A stretch of 64,000 bases of DNA from Agromyces albus (GCF_004134825.1 NZ_SDPN01000001.1:124001-188000); one strand, 5' to 3'. Counted from the first letter of the stretch, positions 1-8,656 are shown. Numbers and translations are program-made. The notes: generated by a model not told the origin, from the sequence alone.

Positions 1-122
1 GCAATGACGATCAGGCCGAATCCGAGCAGCGCCCAGCGGAGTCCGGTGCGAAGCGCCGCCCGCCCGGGCGCGAGTCGCGTCGGCGAAGGTCGCGCCGCGA
101 CGTGCGTGATGGTGTCGGTCAT
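1..122 (-). CDS. BMP-type ABC transporter, second permease (partial, N-terminus)
   Basis: Only the first 40 or so codons lie in the window; the gene continues past the left edge. Translation from the ATG at 122 gives MTDTITHVAARPS, then a hydrophobic start (LRWALLGFGLIVI) that looks like a first membrane helix. The ATG overlaps the stop codon of the preceding permease (ATGA), so the two are translationally coupled. Importers with a BMP-type binding protein normally have two different BPD_transp_2 permeases, and this position fits the second one. The function call rests on operon position and the membrane start, not on a full domain. Confidence 0.7.
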   Translation of the reverse strand, partial: MTDTITHVAARPSPTRLAPGRAALRTGLRWALLGFGLIVI

Positions 123-1222
123 CGTGCGGCCTCCGCCCCGTCGGTGGCGAGCGGCATCCGTCGTCTCGCCCTGATCGCCCGCCAGAGGGCGATGCGCTGG
201 TCGGCCTTCTCGGTGAACCAGTAGCCGATCGCCGAGCTCAGGAGGATCACCGCCATGAACACCGACCCGACCTCGGTCGGCAGTTGCACGAGCCCGAGCA
301 CTTGCGAACTGCGCTCGACGAAGGCGAGCAGGAACGCGCCGAAGGCCATGCCGATCGGGTGCATCCTGCCGAGCAGCGCGGCCGCGAGTCCCGTGAACAT
401 GAGGTCGATCGGCAGGGTGCCGTCGAAACGATGGGCCGTGCCGAGCACGTGCGGCATGCCGATGAGGCCCGCGATCGCGCCCGAGCCGAGCATCGCCCAG
501 ATGATGCGATGCTTCACCTTGATGCCCGCCGACTCGGCGGCGTCGGGCGAGCGAGCGGCCACCTGCAGCGTGAAGCCGAACACCGTGCGGTACTGAATGA
601 GGTAGAACAGCACGCCGAGCACGATCGCGACGACGAGAAAGCCCGTGATCGCGGTGCGATTGCCGATGCCGAGGTCGACGAGCACCGGCATCGCGCCGTT
701 CTCGTCGATGATCGCCGTGCCGGTGTCCTGACCGCCGCCGGCGCGGAAGACGTTCGCGAGCAGGATGGCCACGACGGTCGTCGCGATCGCGTTCATGAGG
801 ATCGAGGTGATGACCTCGTTCACTCCGCGGTACACCTTGAGCAGCGCGGGCACGAGCGCCCAGAGTGCGCCGGCCACGCTGCCGACCAGCAGCGAGAGCG
901 GCAGCCGCACGGCGAGATCGAACGGGAGCTGCGCGGCCGCGACCGCGCCGGCGAGCGCTGCGACACGGTACTGGCCGTCGATGCCGATGTTGAAGAGTCC
1001 CATGCGAAGAGCGAACGCGGCGGCGATCCCCGCGATATAGAGCGGCACCGCGTTGTTCAGCGCCGACACGAGTGAGGCCGGCTCGATGCCGTAGTTCCAC
1101 ATGACCTCGTAGGCGGATGCCGCGGAGTAGCCGCTGAGGCTGAGGAACAGGGTGGTCACGAGCAGCGCGAGCAGCACCGAGACCACCGGGCCGCTCAGGG
1201 TGAGCACGATGCGTCGGATCAT
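119..1222 (-). CDS. BMP-type (nucleoside-like) ABC transporter permease
   Basis: This 367-residue inner-membrane permease has about nine or ten hydrophobic segments. The stretch GLFNIGIDGQY near residue 75 and GVNEVITSILMN near residue 132 are typical of the BPD_transp_2 permeases that serve simple-sugar and nucleoside ABC importers (NupP/YufP type). The start codon overlaps the end of the ATPase gene by four bases and the stop overlaps the start of the next permease, so ATPase and both permeases form one coupled operon behind the binding protein at 2791-3837. The likely role is to form half of the channel for a purine, nucleoside or related N-heterocycle. The substrate is inferred from the subfamily and the catabolic genes across the divergent promoter. 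Confidence 0.88.
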   Translation of the reverse strand: MIRRIVLTLSGPVVSVLLALLVTTLFLSLSGYSAASAYEVMWNYGIEPASLVSALNNAVPLYIAGIAAAFALRMGLFNIGIDGQYRVAALAGAVAAAQLPFDLAVRLPLSLLVGSVAGALWALVPALLKVYRGVNEVITSILMNAIATTVVAILLANVFRAGGGQDTGTAIIDENGAMPVLVDLGIGNRTAITGFLVVAIVLGVLFYLIQYRTVFGFTLQVAARSPDAAESAGIKVKHRIIWAMLGSGAIAGLIGMPHVLGTAHRFDGTLPIDLMFTGLAAALLGRMHPIGMAFGAFLLAFVERSSQVLGLVQLPTEVGSVFMAVILLSSAIGYWFTEKADQRIALWRAIRARRRMPLATDGAEAAR

Positions 1223-2772
1223 TCGGCGGCCTCCTGGTCGATCGGTGCCGCAATGCGGTCGCTGCGTACACCGGTCATGTATTCGCCGAGGGTCTCGGCG
1301 TCGGTCGCGCGGGGGTCGAGCTCGCCCACGATCGTGCCGCGGTAGAACACGATCACGCGGTCGGAGAGGGCGAGCAGCTCATCGAGGTCGGCCGAGATGA
1401 GCAGCGTGCCCAGGCCGCGGTCACGCGCCTCGATGAGTTCGGCCCACACCGCCGATTGCGCGCCGATGTCGACGCCGCGGGTCGGATGCGCCGCGATGAG
1501 CACGCGCGGATCGGAGCCGAGCTCGCGCCCGACGATGAACTTCTGCTGGTTGCCGCCCGACAGGGACGACGCGAGGGTCATCGGCCCACCGCCGCGAACG
1601 TCGAATCGTGCGATGATCCGCTCGGCGACCGCCGCTGCGCCCGATCGGCTGAACCACGGCCCGCGCTTCACGGGGCGGTGGGTGTGGTGACCCAGCGCGG
1701 CGTTCTCGCGCAGCGGCATCGAGAGCACGAGACCGTCGTGGTGGCGATCTTCGGGGATGTACGCCATGCCGCCGCCGCGCCGCTGCTCGGTCGACAGCCC
1801 CGAGACATCCGCTCCACTCACCGACACCGTGCCGCGTGCCGCGACCCGGCCGAGCAGGGCGAGCATGAGCTCGGACTGGCCGTTGCCCTCGACCCCGGCG
1901 ACGCCGAGGATCTCGCCGGCCCGCACCGAGAACGACACGTCGTCGAGCGCGGGCACCTCCCCCTCGTCGCCGACCGTGAGCCCTCGGCCCTCGAGCACGA
2001 TCTGCTCACCTGGGGGTTCGATGCGAGGTTCGACCGATGGCATCGCCACCTTCACCATGAGCGAGGCGAGCTCGCGTGCGCTCGTCTCGGCCGGCATCCG
2101 GTGCCCGACGACCTCGCCGGCGCGGATCACGGTGATCTCGTCGGCGAAGTCGAGCACCTCGTCGAGCTTGTGCGAGATGAAGATGACGGATGCCCCGGCC
2201 TCGGTGAACGCGCGCATCGCCGCGAACAGCGACTGCGCCTCGCTCGGCACGAGCACGGCGGTCGGCTCGTCGAGGATGATGATGCGCGCGTCGCGGTAGA
2301 GCACCTTGAGGATCTCGACCCGCTGCCGCGCCCCGACGCCGAGGTCGCGCACGACGGCGTCGACGTCGACCGAGAATCCGTTGGCCGCGGCGAGCTCGCC
2401 GACGCGGCGGCGGGCGCCCGCCGTGTCGAGCCGGAGCGCCGACCCCGGCTCGTCGGCGAGCACGACGTTCTCCCATACGCGAAGCGCGTCGGCGAGCAGG
2501 AAGTGTTGGTGCACGATGCCGACCCCGGCTCGCTGCGCCTCCCGAGGGGACCGGAACGAGCGCTCGACGCCCTCGATCTCGATCGTGCCCTCGTCGGGGT
2601 TCTCCTCGCCGGCCAGGATCTTCATGAGAGTCGACTTGCCCGCGCCGTTCTCCCCGACGATCGCGTGCACCGTGCCGGCCTTCACCGACAGGTCGATGCG
2701 ATCGTTGGCGACGAAGGTGCCGAACCTCTTGACGATGCCGGTGAGTCGCACCAGCTCTTTCCGCTCCACCAT
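1219..2772 (-). CDS. BMP-type ABC transporter ATP-binding protein (two ABC domains)
   Basis: The 517-residue cytoplasmic ATPase contains two fused ABC domains, as in RbsA, MglA and the nucleoside importer NupA/YufO. The first domain has a Walker A GENGAGKS at residues 40-47 and a Walker B with IIILDEPTAVL near 165. The second domain has a degenerate P-loop (VEGNGQSE, near 290) and a clear signature LSGGNQQK near 405, which is the family pattern. It follows the binding-protein gene by 18 bases and overlaps the first permease by four. It energises import of the substrate captured by the lipoprotein encoded upstream. Confidence 0.92.
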   Translation of the reverse strand: MVERKELVRLTGIVKRFGTFVANDRIDLSVKAGTVHAIVGENGAGKSTLMKILAGEENPDEGTIEIEGVERSFRSPREAQRAGVGIVHQHFLLADALRVWENVVLADEPGSALRLDTAGARRRVGELAAANGFSVDVDAVVRDLGVGARQRVEILKVLYRDARIIILDEPTAVLVPSEAQSLFAAMRAFTEAGASVIFISHKLDEVLDFADEITVIRAGEVVGHRMPAETSARELASLMVKVAMPSVEPRIEPPGEQIVLEGRGLTVGDEGEVPALDDVSFSVRAGEILGVAGVEGNGQSELMLALLGRVAARGTVSVSGADVSGLSTEQRRGGGMAYIPEDRHHDGLVLSMPLRENAALGHHTHRPVKRGPWFSRSGAAAVAERIIARFDVRGGGPMTLASSLSGGNQQKFIVGRELGSDPRVLIAAHPTRGVDIGAQSAVWAELIEARDRGLGTLLISADLDELLALSDRVIVFYRGTIVGELDPRATDAETLGEYMTGVRSDRIAAPIDQEAAE

Positions 2773-2790
2773 GTTCGCGCCCGACCGCGC

Positions 2791-3837
2791 CTACAGGGCG
2801 CTCGGCACCGTGATGTCGCCGTCGATGATGGCTTGCCTGGCCTCTTCGATCTGCGCCTCGAACTCGTCGAGGAACCCGCCGCTCGTCGAGTAGCCGACGC
2901 CGTCGTTCGAGAGGTCGAACAGCTGCTCGCCCGGCTCGAGAGTGCCGTCGAGGAAGGCGGCGATGCTGTCCTCCACGGCGACGTTGACGTTCTTGATCGC
3001 CGAGGTGAGGATGTACGGCTTGATCGACTCGTCGACCTGCTGGTACACATCGCCGTCGACGCCGATCGCCCACACCTTGGCGTCGGGCGTGCTCGACGCG
3101 AGGGCCTGCTCGTAGACGCCGAGGCCGGAACCACCGGCCGCCGCGTAGATGACGTCGGCACCGCCCGCGTACATCGAGGTGGCCGCCTCCTTGCCCTTGG
3201 TGGGGTCGGAGAAGCCCGTGAAATCGCCGAGCGGTGAGAGGTAGGTGCTGTCCACCACGATGTCGGGGTTCACCGATTTCGCCCCGGCCTCGAAGCCGAC
3301 GAAGAAGTTCTGGATGCTCGGCTGGTCGACGCCGCCGATGAACCCGACGTGCCCCGTCGTCGAGGCGAGTGCCGCGGCGACGCCGACGAGGTACGAGGAC
3401 TGCTCGGCCGCGAACGAGATCGTCGTGACGTCGGGGATCGTGGTGCCCTTGTCGATGTCGACCGCGACGAAGGCCGTGTCGGGGTGGTCGGTGGTCTCGG
3501 CCATGGGCGTGGCGTACTGGAACCCGATGCCGATCGCGAGGCCAGCGCCCTCCGACATGGCGAGATCGATGCGGTCCTGGAAGTCGTCGGTGTTCGGACT
3601 CGAGAAGTCGAGGGGCGTGAAGTCGTATTTCTCCTGGGCTTCGGTGAAGCCCTTGTAGGCGCTGTCCATGAACGAGAAGTCGCCGGTGGTGCCGTAGATC
3701 ATGGCGATCTTCGGCGCATCGGGGTCGCCGCTCGGCTGGGTGGCCGCCGTCTGGCCGGAGCACGCGGAGAGCACGAGAGTGGCGGCGAGCACTGCGCCGC
3801 CGACCGAGATCACTCGGGAGGTTGCTGAACTGGACAC
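2791..3837 (-). CDS. BMP family ABC transporter substrate-binding lipoprotein
   Basis: A surface lipoprotein of 348 residues. I chose the GTG at 3837 because it has a good ribosome binding site (AGAAGGAG, five bases before) and starts directly before a signal peptide ending in the lipobox VLSAC at about residue 26. The open frame runs further upstream but the extra 56 codons have no signal-peptide character. Motifs IAMIYGTTGDFSFMDSAYKG and GFIGGVDQPSIQNF match the BMP/PnrA family of purine-nucleoside binding proteins. It is the first gene of the importer operon and faces the LacI-type regulator gene across a 199-bp intergenic region. Confidence 0.9.
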   Translation of the reverse strand: MSSSATSRVISVGGAVLAATLVLSACSGQTAATQPSGDPDAPKIAMIYGTTGDFSFMDSAYKGFTEAQEKYDFTPLDFSSPNTDDFQDRIDLAMSEGAGLAIGIGFQYATPMAETTDHPDTAFVAVDIDKGTTIPDVTTISFAAEQSSYLVGVAAALASTTGHVGFIGGVDQPSIQNFFVGFEAGAKSVNPDIVVDSTYLSPLGDFTGFSDPTKGKEAATSMYAGGADVIYAAAGGSGLGVYEQALASSTPDAKVWAIGVDGDVYQQVDESIKPYILTSAIKNVNVAVEDSIAAFLDGTLEPGEQLFDLSNDGVGYSTSGGFLDEFEAQIEEARQAIIDGDITVPSAL

Positions 3838-3877
3838 ACTGGCTCCTTCTGCTGTGGGGGTCTTCGAGAAGCTACGC

Positions 3878-3893
3878 CGCAAAAGGCTTTGCG
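3878..3893. promoter_or_regulatory. Inverted repeat in divergent region, candidate LacI-type operator
   Basis: Arms CGCAAA and TTTGCG are separated by AGGC, 41 bases upstream of the binding-protein start and within the 199-bp region shared with the LacI regulator at 4037. A symmetric site here would let that regulator control the importer. No other long dyad was seen in the region. Functional assignment is inference. Confidence 0.35.
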
Positions 3894-4028
3894 CGATTTC
3901 ACGGATGTTACATTTCCGATACGTCTGCGGCAACTGTCCTGATATTTCCGGGCAGATCAGACCTGTGGGCCGCGCAGTCGGCACCAGATCGCAGCCCGAG
4001 TGCACAAAACGTTCAGGAGGCGGCTAGC

Positions 4029-4040
4029 ATGCAGGCATGA
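4029..4040 (+). other. Three-codon leader reading frame overlapping the LacI regulator start
   Basis: The strong Shine-Dalgarno sequence AGGAGG at 4015-4020 is 8 bases from an ATG at 4029, but 16 bases from the regulator ATG at 4037. The first ATG opens ATG CAG GCA TGA, and the stop overlaps the regulator start as ATGA. This would make regulator translation depend on reinitiation after a minimal peptide. It may equally be chance. Confidence 0.3.
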
Positions 4041-5050
4041 GCGACGAGAACCGCAAGCCCGCGGCCACGATCCGCGACGTGGCGCGGGTGGCGCAGGTCA
4101 GCATGACGACGGTGTCGCATGCGTTGTCGGCCAAGCGGCCGGTGAGTCCAGAGACCGCTGAGCGGATCCAGGCCGCCATCGAACACCTCGGCTATGTGCC
4201 GAGCTCGGCGGCGAGAAGCCTGCACGCGGGCAAGTCCCTCATGCTGGGGCTCGTCGTGCCCGACGTCTCCGATCCGTTCTTCGGACGCCTCGCTGCGAGC
4301 GTCGAACGTGCAGCCGACGAGGCGGACTACGGCGTCGTGCTGGGCAGCTCGAGCGGAGCCTCGACACGAGAGGCGCGATACTTCAACCTCCTGCGCTCCC
4401 GGTCGATCGACGGACTGATCTACGTGGCCGGCGCCCCGCGGTACGACGATCGGCTCAGCCGGCTCGCGCGGAGACACCCGATCGTGCTCGCCGACGAGTG
4501 GGTCGAGGGGCTCGACGGCATCCCGCTCGCGGCGGCCGACCACGAGCAGGGCGGACGCCTCGCCGCCGAACACCTCGCCGCGCTCGGGCACCGCGATGTT
4601 GCGGTGATCACGGGTCCGCGCGGACTGCGCTCGGCCGACGAGCGGGTCGCGGGATTCCGTTCGGTCTTCCCCGACGCCCGTGTCGTCGACGGCGACTTCA
4701 CCGAAGAGGTCGCCTACCACCGCACCGCGAAGCTGCTCGGGCGGGGCGGCGCCCCGACCGCGATCTTCGCCTCGAACGACCTCTCGGCATTCGGCGTGCT
4801 CGACGCCGCACGCGACCACGGCCTCGTCGTGCCGCGCGACCTCTCGGTCGTCGGCTTCGACGATGTGCCGCTCGCGCAGCGCGTCTCGCCGCCGCTCACG
4901 ACCGTGCGGCAGCCGATCGACGAGATAGGCCGCCTCGCGACCGCGACCCTGTTCGAGGTGATCGCCGGCCGCGATCCCGGCGAGCTCGAGCGCTGCCCCG
5001 TCGAGCTCGTCGTGCGCGAGAGCACCGCCCCATCCGCCCGAACCGACTGA
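4037..5050 (+). CDS. LacI family transcriptional regulator
   Basis: The 337-residue protein has the LacI helix-turn-helix at residues about 10-60 (TIRDVARVAQVSMTTVSHAL, then the hinge GYVPSSAARSL), followed by a periplasmic-binding-protein-like effector domain (LMLGLVVPDVSDPFF near residue 70, VVGFDDVPLAQ near 273). It sits divergent from the BMP-type importer and nine bases before the first catabolic gene, so the obvious role is repression of both units until the substrate or a breakdown product binds. Its own start overlaps a three-codon leader frame. Confidence 0.93.
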   Translation: MSDENRKPAATIRDVARVAQVSMTTVSHALSAKRPVSPETAERIQAAIEHLGYVPSSAARSLHAGKSLMLGLVVPDVSDPFFGRLAASVERAADEADYGVVLGSSSGASTREARYFNLLRSRSIDGLIYVAGAPRYDDRLSRLARRHPIVLADEWVEGLDGIPLAAADHEQGGRLAAEHLAALGHRDVAVITGPRGLRSADERVAGFRSVFPDARVVDGDFTEEVAYHRTAKLLGRGGAPTAIFASNDLSAFGVLDAARDHGLVVPRDLSVVGFDDVPLAQRVSPPLTTVRQPIDEIGRLATATLFEVIAGRDPGELERCPVELVVRESTAPSARTD

Positions 5051-5059
5051 AGGAGCCAC

Positions 5060-5815
5060 GTGGCCCGCGTCCTGCTCATCGGCGAATCCTGGTTCGTCCA
5101 TTCCATCCACCAGAAGGGCTTCGACTCGTTCACGACGTCGGAGTACACGCTCGGCGGAGCGGAGTTCGTCGCGGCCCTCCAGGCGCACGGGCATGAGGTC
5201 ACCCATGTGCCGGCACACGAGGTGCCCACTCGCGTTCCCACCACGATCGAGCTGCTGCAGTCGATCGCCGACGTCGTCGTGATCTCGGATGTCGGTGCGA
5301 ACACGTTCCAACTGCCGCCGCAGACCTTCTCGGCGTCGATCGCCGAGGTCGACCGCACCGAGGTGCTGCGCGCCTTCACCGAGCGCGGCGGGGGACTGCT
5401 CATGGTGGGCGGATACATGACGTTCTCGGGCATCGACGCCAAGGCGCGCTGGGGCCGCACGCCGCTCGCGGAGGCACTGCCGGTCACGCTCCTCGACCGC
5501 GACGACCGGGTCGAGCTTCCGTCGGGGATGCTCCCCCGGGTCGCCGCGGCACACCCGATCACGCGCGGCCTCGACGCGGAGTGGCCCGCCCTGCTCGGGC
5601 TCAACGAGGTGAAGCTGAAGGAGACGGCCGTCGGCTTGGCGACGTGCGCGGGGCATCCGCTGCTCGCCGTCGGCCTGTACCGCGCGGGCCGCGCCGCCGC
5701 GTTCACCTCAGACCTCGCGCCGCACTGGGCGCCGCCCGCCTTCCTGACCTGGAGCGGCTACGGCACGCTCTTCGATCGCACCATCCGCTGGCTCGCAGGA
5801 GAGGAACTGCCGTGA
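5060..5815 (+). CDS. GATase1-like (PF07090-type) protein
   Basis: The 251-residue protein starts with GTG at 5060, with AAGGAG just upstream. Features such as LIGESWFVHSIHQKGFDSF at the N-terminus, VPAHEVPTRVPT near residue 55 and VVISDVGANTFQLPP near residue 75 resemble the putative glutamine amidotransferase family, a class I GATase-like fold without an established reaction. I see no convincing Cys-His-Glu triad of a working amidotransferase. It is co-transcribed with the regulator upstream and overlaps the amidohydrolase downstream (GTGA), so it probably acts in the same pathway. Exact role unknown. Confidence 0.75.
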   Translation: MARVLLIGESWFVHSIHQKGFDSFTTSEYTLGGAEFVAALQAHGHEVTHVPAHEVPTRVPTTIELLQSIADVVVISDVGANTFQLPPQTFSASIAEVDRTEVLRAFTERGGGLLMVGGYMTFSGIDAKARWGRTPLAEALPVTLLDRDDRVELPSGMLPRVAAAHPITRGLDAEWPALLGLNEVKLKETAVGLATCAGHPLLAVGLYRAGRAAAFTSDLAPHWAPPAFLTWSGYGTLFDRTIRWLAGEELP

Positions 5816-7221
5816 CCGACGCCACCACCATCGACACCGTGATCACGGGAGCGACCGTGCTCTCGCACACGACCCGCCCCGCGCCCGACTACCCCTCGTT
5901 GCCGCGCGACGATCGCGAGGCCCGGGGCACCGCCGTCTTCCTGCCCGACCACGCGATCGGCATCGCCGATGGTGCGATCGCCTGGGTCGTGCCGACGAGC
6001 GAGGTCGACGCGGCGTCGCTCGCGGGGGCGACCGTGATCAACGCCCAGGGGCAGGTGGCGATTCCCGGCCTCATGAACTCGCACACCCACTCGCCGATGA
6101 CGATGTTCCGCGGCTCGGCAGAGGATGTGCCGACGAACGAGTGGTTCAACAAGCACATCTGGCCGATGGAGGTGAACCTCACCGATCGCGACGTCGCACT
6201 CGGCGCACAGCTCGCGATCGGCGAGATGCTCCTCGCCGGCGTGACGAGCTTCGCCGACCACTACTTCGCGACCGACCGCATCGCCGAGGCCGTCGAGGCG
6301 AGCGGGGCACGGGCCCTGCTCGCCTCGACGTTCTTCTCGTCGGAGGGCGCAGAGGGAATGCGCAGGTCTGCCGAGTTCGCCGAACGCTGGAACGGCGCCG
6401 CCGACGGTCGCATCACGACCGCGATGGGTCCGCATGCCACCTACACGGTCGACGACGCCGACCTCGAGCAGACCGCCGAGCACGCGCGGCGACTCGGGGT
6501 GCGCACGCACATCCACGCCTCCGAGGCGCCGGCCCAGACGGCGTCGAGCCTCGCCCGGCGCGGCGTCACGCCGATCCAGGTGCTGCACGACACGGGCATC
6601 CTCGAGACCGGGGCGATCATCGCCCATGGCGCCGGCATCATCGAAGACGACCTGCGGTGGCTCGTGCCGTTCGCCGATCGCGTGGCCGTGGCATCCTGCA
6701 GCAAGGTCTACCTGAAGCACGCCCAATCGGGCGGCACCCCCGTGCGGATGCTGCACGACGCGGGCATCACCGTGGGCGTCGGCACCGACGGACCCGCCTC
6801 CCACAACACCCTCGACGTGCTCGAGAGCATGCGGTTCCTCTCGCTCGTGCAGAAAGACGTGCACAGCGACGCCACATGGCTCACCTCCCAGCACGCGCTC
6901 GACCTTGCCACACGGCAGAGCGCCGACGCGTTCGGCCTCGGCGGCCGGCTCGGGCAGTTGCGCCCCGGATACCGCGCCGACATCGTGCTCATCGACACCA
7001 TGGGGCCTCACATGCAGCCGATGCACGACCTCGCGGCTGCGCTCGTCTTGAGCGTCAAGTCGAGCGATGTGCGCACGGTGCTCGTCGACGGCCGGGTCGT
7101 CGTCGAGAACGGGCGGCTGACGACGATCGACGTGAGCGGGGCCATCGAGGAGCTGAACCGGCGCATCCCCGAGCTCACCGACACCTCGCACGGCAGCGCG
7201 ATCCAGGACTACGCGCCGTGA
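5812..7221 (+). CDS. Amidohydrolase, ATZ/TRZ (SAH/MTA deaminase-like) family
   Basis: The 469-residue metal-dependent hydrolase starts at the GTG at 5812, which overlaps the previous stop; the frame is open further upstream but that part lies inside the previous gene. Metal-ligand motifs are present in order: HTH at residues 91-93, HIH at 233-235, AHGAG with His272, and GTDGPASHN with Asp326. This layout is that of deaminases and dechlorinases acting on purine, pyrimidine or triazine rings. Neighbours are a BMP-type importer and a creatininase-family hydrolase, which suggests that an imported ring compound is deaminated here and opened by the next enzyme. The substrate cannot be read from the sequence. 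Confidence 0.9.
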   Translation: MTDATTIDTVITGATVLSHTTRPAPDYPSLPRDDREARGTAVFLPDHAIGIADGAIAWVVPTSEVDAASLAGATVINAQGQVAIPGLMNSHTHSPMTMFRGSAEDVPTNEWFNKHIWPMEVNLTDRDVALGAQLAIGEMLLAGVTSFADHYFATDRIAEAVEASGARALLASTFFSSEGAEGMRRSAEFAERWNGAADGRITTAMGPHATYTVDDADLEQTAEHARRLGVRTHIHASEAPAQTASSLARRGVTPIQVLHDTGILETGAIIAHGAGIIEDDLRWLVPFADRVAVASCSKVYLKHAQSGGTPVRMLHDAGITVGVGTDGPASHNTLDVLESMRFLSLVQKDVHSDATWLTSQHALDLATRQSADAFGLGGRLGQLRPGYRADIVLIDTMGPHMQPMHDLAAALVLSVKSSDVRTVLVDGRVVVENGRLTTIDVSGAIEELNRRIPELTDTSHGSAIQDYAP

Positions 7222-7988
7222 TCGAGGCGGTGAACGCGGCGTGGACGGATGTCGCGGCGCACATCGCCGGCGGGTCCGGCGGCTCCGGCGGCTCCGGCCT
7301 CGCGATACTGCCGTTCGGCGCGCTCGAGCAGCACGGCCCGCACCTGCCGCTCGGCACCGACACGGTCACCGCAGCCGAGGTGGCGCGTCGCCTCGCCCAA
7401 CGGCTCGACGCCGTGCTCCTGCCGCCGCTGCACTACGGGGAGACGTGGAACAACGCGGGCTACCCCGGCACGCTCTCGCTGTCGCCCGCCACGGTCACGG
7501 CGATCGCGGTCGACCTCGGACGCTCGCTCGCGGCATCCGGCGCCCGCGCCTTCGTCGTCGTGAACGGCGATTGGGGCAACCGGATGCCGCTGCACGCCGC
7601 GATGCGTACCCTCAACGCCGAGGGCGTGATCGCCGCCATCACCCTCGACTACCCGGGCATGGATGCCGCCATCGACGAGCTCCGCGAGAGCGCTGCCGCC
7701 GCGCCCGGCCTCAACCACGCCGACGAGATCGAGACCTCGATCATGCTCGCGATCGCGCCCGAGCACGTGCGACCCGAGCGGTACGTGGCGGAGTACCCGA
7801 CGTTCCCGAGCGACTTCGGCACCCGCCCCATGCAGCTGCACCCGTTCTCACCGAGCGGCGTGTTCGGCGACCCGAGCACGGCGACCGCCGCGAAGGGAGA
7901 GGCAATCCTCGCCGCGACCGTCGAGGCGTCGCTCCGCGTGCTCGCGGACTTCATCGCGGGGGTCGCACAGACGCGCAAGCATTCGTAA
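7218..7988 (+). CDS. Creatininase family hydrolase
   Basis: The 256-residue protein starts at a GTG overlapping the amidohydrolase stop. The family hallmark LEQHGPHLPLGTDT lies at about residues 35-48, and VVVNGDWGN near 115 and LNHADEIETS near 172 match the metal-binding core of creatininase and related cyclic-amide hydrolases such as MftE and the FAPy deformylases. The family opens cyclic amides. An unusual feature is a GGS-GGS-GGS-G run at residues 18-27, directly before the core. It is the last gene of the catabolic operon. The reaction is assigned at family level only. Confidence 0.88.
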   Translation: MIEAVNAAWTDVAAHIAGGSGGSGGSGLAILPFGALEQHGPHLPLGTDTVTAAEVARRLAQRLDAVLLPPLHYGETWNNAGYPGTLSLSPATVTAIAVDLGRSLAASGARAFVVVNGDWGNRMPLHAAMRTLNAEGVIAAITLDYPGMDAAIDELRESAAAAPGLNHADEIETSIMLAIAPEHVRPERYVAEYPTFPSDFGTRPMQLHPFSPSGVFGDPSTATAAKGEAILAATVEASLRVLADFIAGVAQTRKHS

Positions 7989-8008
7989 CCGGCACTGCTA
8001 GTTACCGG

Positions 8009-8653
8009 CTACCGATCGGCGTCGGCGCGCACCCGGTACCGCAAGTGCGTGGCGAGCGCACCCTGCTGGACCCCGAGCGGATCGAGCTCGATGCGGTGTG
8101 GAGAGGAGTCGGGGAACAGCCTCGCGCCGCCGCCGAGCAGCACGGGCGCCAGGTGGAGGCGCACCTCGTGCACGAGTCCGAGCGCGAGCGCCTGGCGTGC
8201 GACATCCGCTCCGCCCATGATGCAGACGGATGCCGCGGCGGCCGCGTCGTCGGCCCGGGCCACCGCCTCGGCGACCCCGCCGGTCACGAACTCGTACCGC
8301 GATCCGCCCCGCTCGAACGGCTCGCGGTCACGGGTCGTCACGACGAAGACCGGGCGACCCTCGAACACCGGGTCGTCGCCCCACGGACCCTCGCCGACGT
8401 CGAACGTGCGGCGTCCGATCACGAACGCGCCCGTCGACTCGAACATGCGAGCGGCGACGCTGCGGTCGATCTCGTCGGGTGAGGCATCCGGTGCCCCCTC
8501 GGTGCCCCCGCCGCTGAATGCGCCCACGAAGTTGCCACCGAGCCACTCCTGCACGCGCTCGCCGCCCACGCCGAGCGGATCCTCGAGGCTCACCGCGGGT
8601 GCGGCCGTGAAGCCGTCGAGCGTCATCGTCATCTCGAGGAAGATGTGCGACAC
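8009..8653 (-). CDS. Dihydrofolate reductase family protein (RibD C-terminal fold)
   Basis: The 214-residue cytoplasmic protein begins with GTG, three bases after the prpC stop. The start IFLEMTMTLDGFTA, the segment FVIGRRTFDVGEG (about residues 75-90) and CIMGGADVARQALALGLVHE (about 140-160) are the NADPH-binding pattern of the RibD_C/DHFR-like reductases, such as the YwjB and YyaP group. These are not the main DHFR of the cell, and their substrate is usually unknown. Co-transcription with the methylcitrate genes is possible from the spacing, but no functional link is evident. Confidence 0.85.
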   Translation of the reverse strand: MSHIFLEMTMTLDGFTAAPAVSLEDPLGVGGERVQEWLGGNFVGAFSGGGTEGAPDASPDEIDRSVAARMFESTGAFVIGRRTFDVGEGPWGDDPVFEGRPVFVVTTRDREPFERGGSRYEFVTGGVAEAVARADDAAAAASVCIMGGADVARQALALGLVHEVRLHLAPVLLGGGARLFPDSSPHRIELDPLGVQQGALATHLRYRVRADADR

Positions 8654-8656
8654 CGC

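Noticed and set aside
1456-3237. Long plus-strand open frame of about 590 codons opposite the importer ATPase and lipoprotein genes
   Set aside because: It is Arg-, His- and Asp-rich without domain features and mirrors the codon structure of the minus-strand genes. High GC makes such antisense frames common; many others in the window were dropped for the same reason (for example 4013-5656 minus, 6141-7988 plus, 53705-55369 minus).
2006-3763. Arg-rich minus-strand frame overlapping the lipoprotein and ATPase genes in another frame
   Set aside because: No ribosome site, low-complexity composition, and the overlapped frames have clear family motifs.
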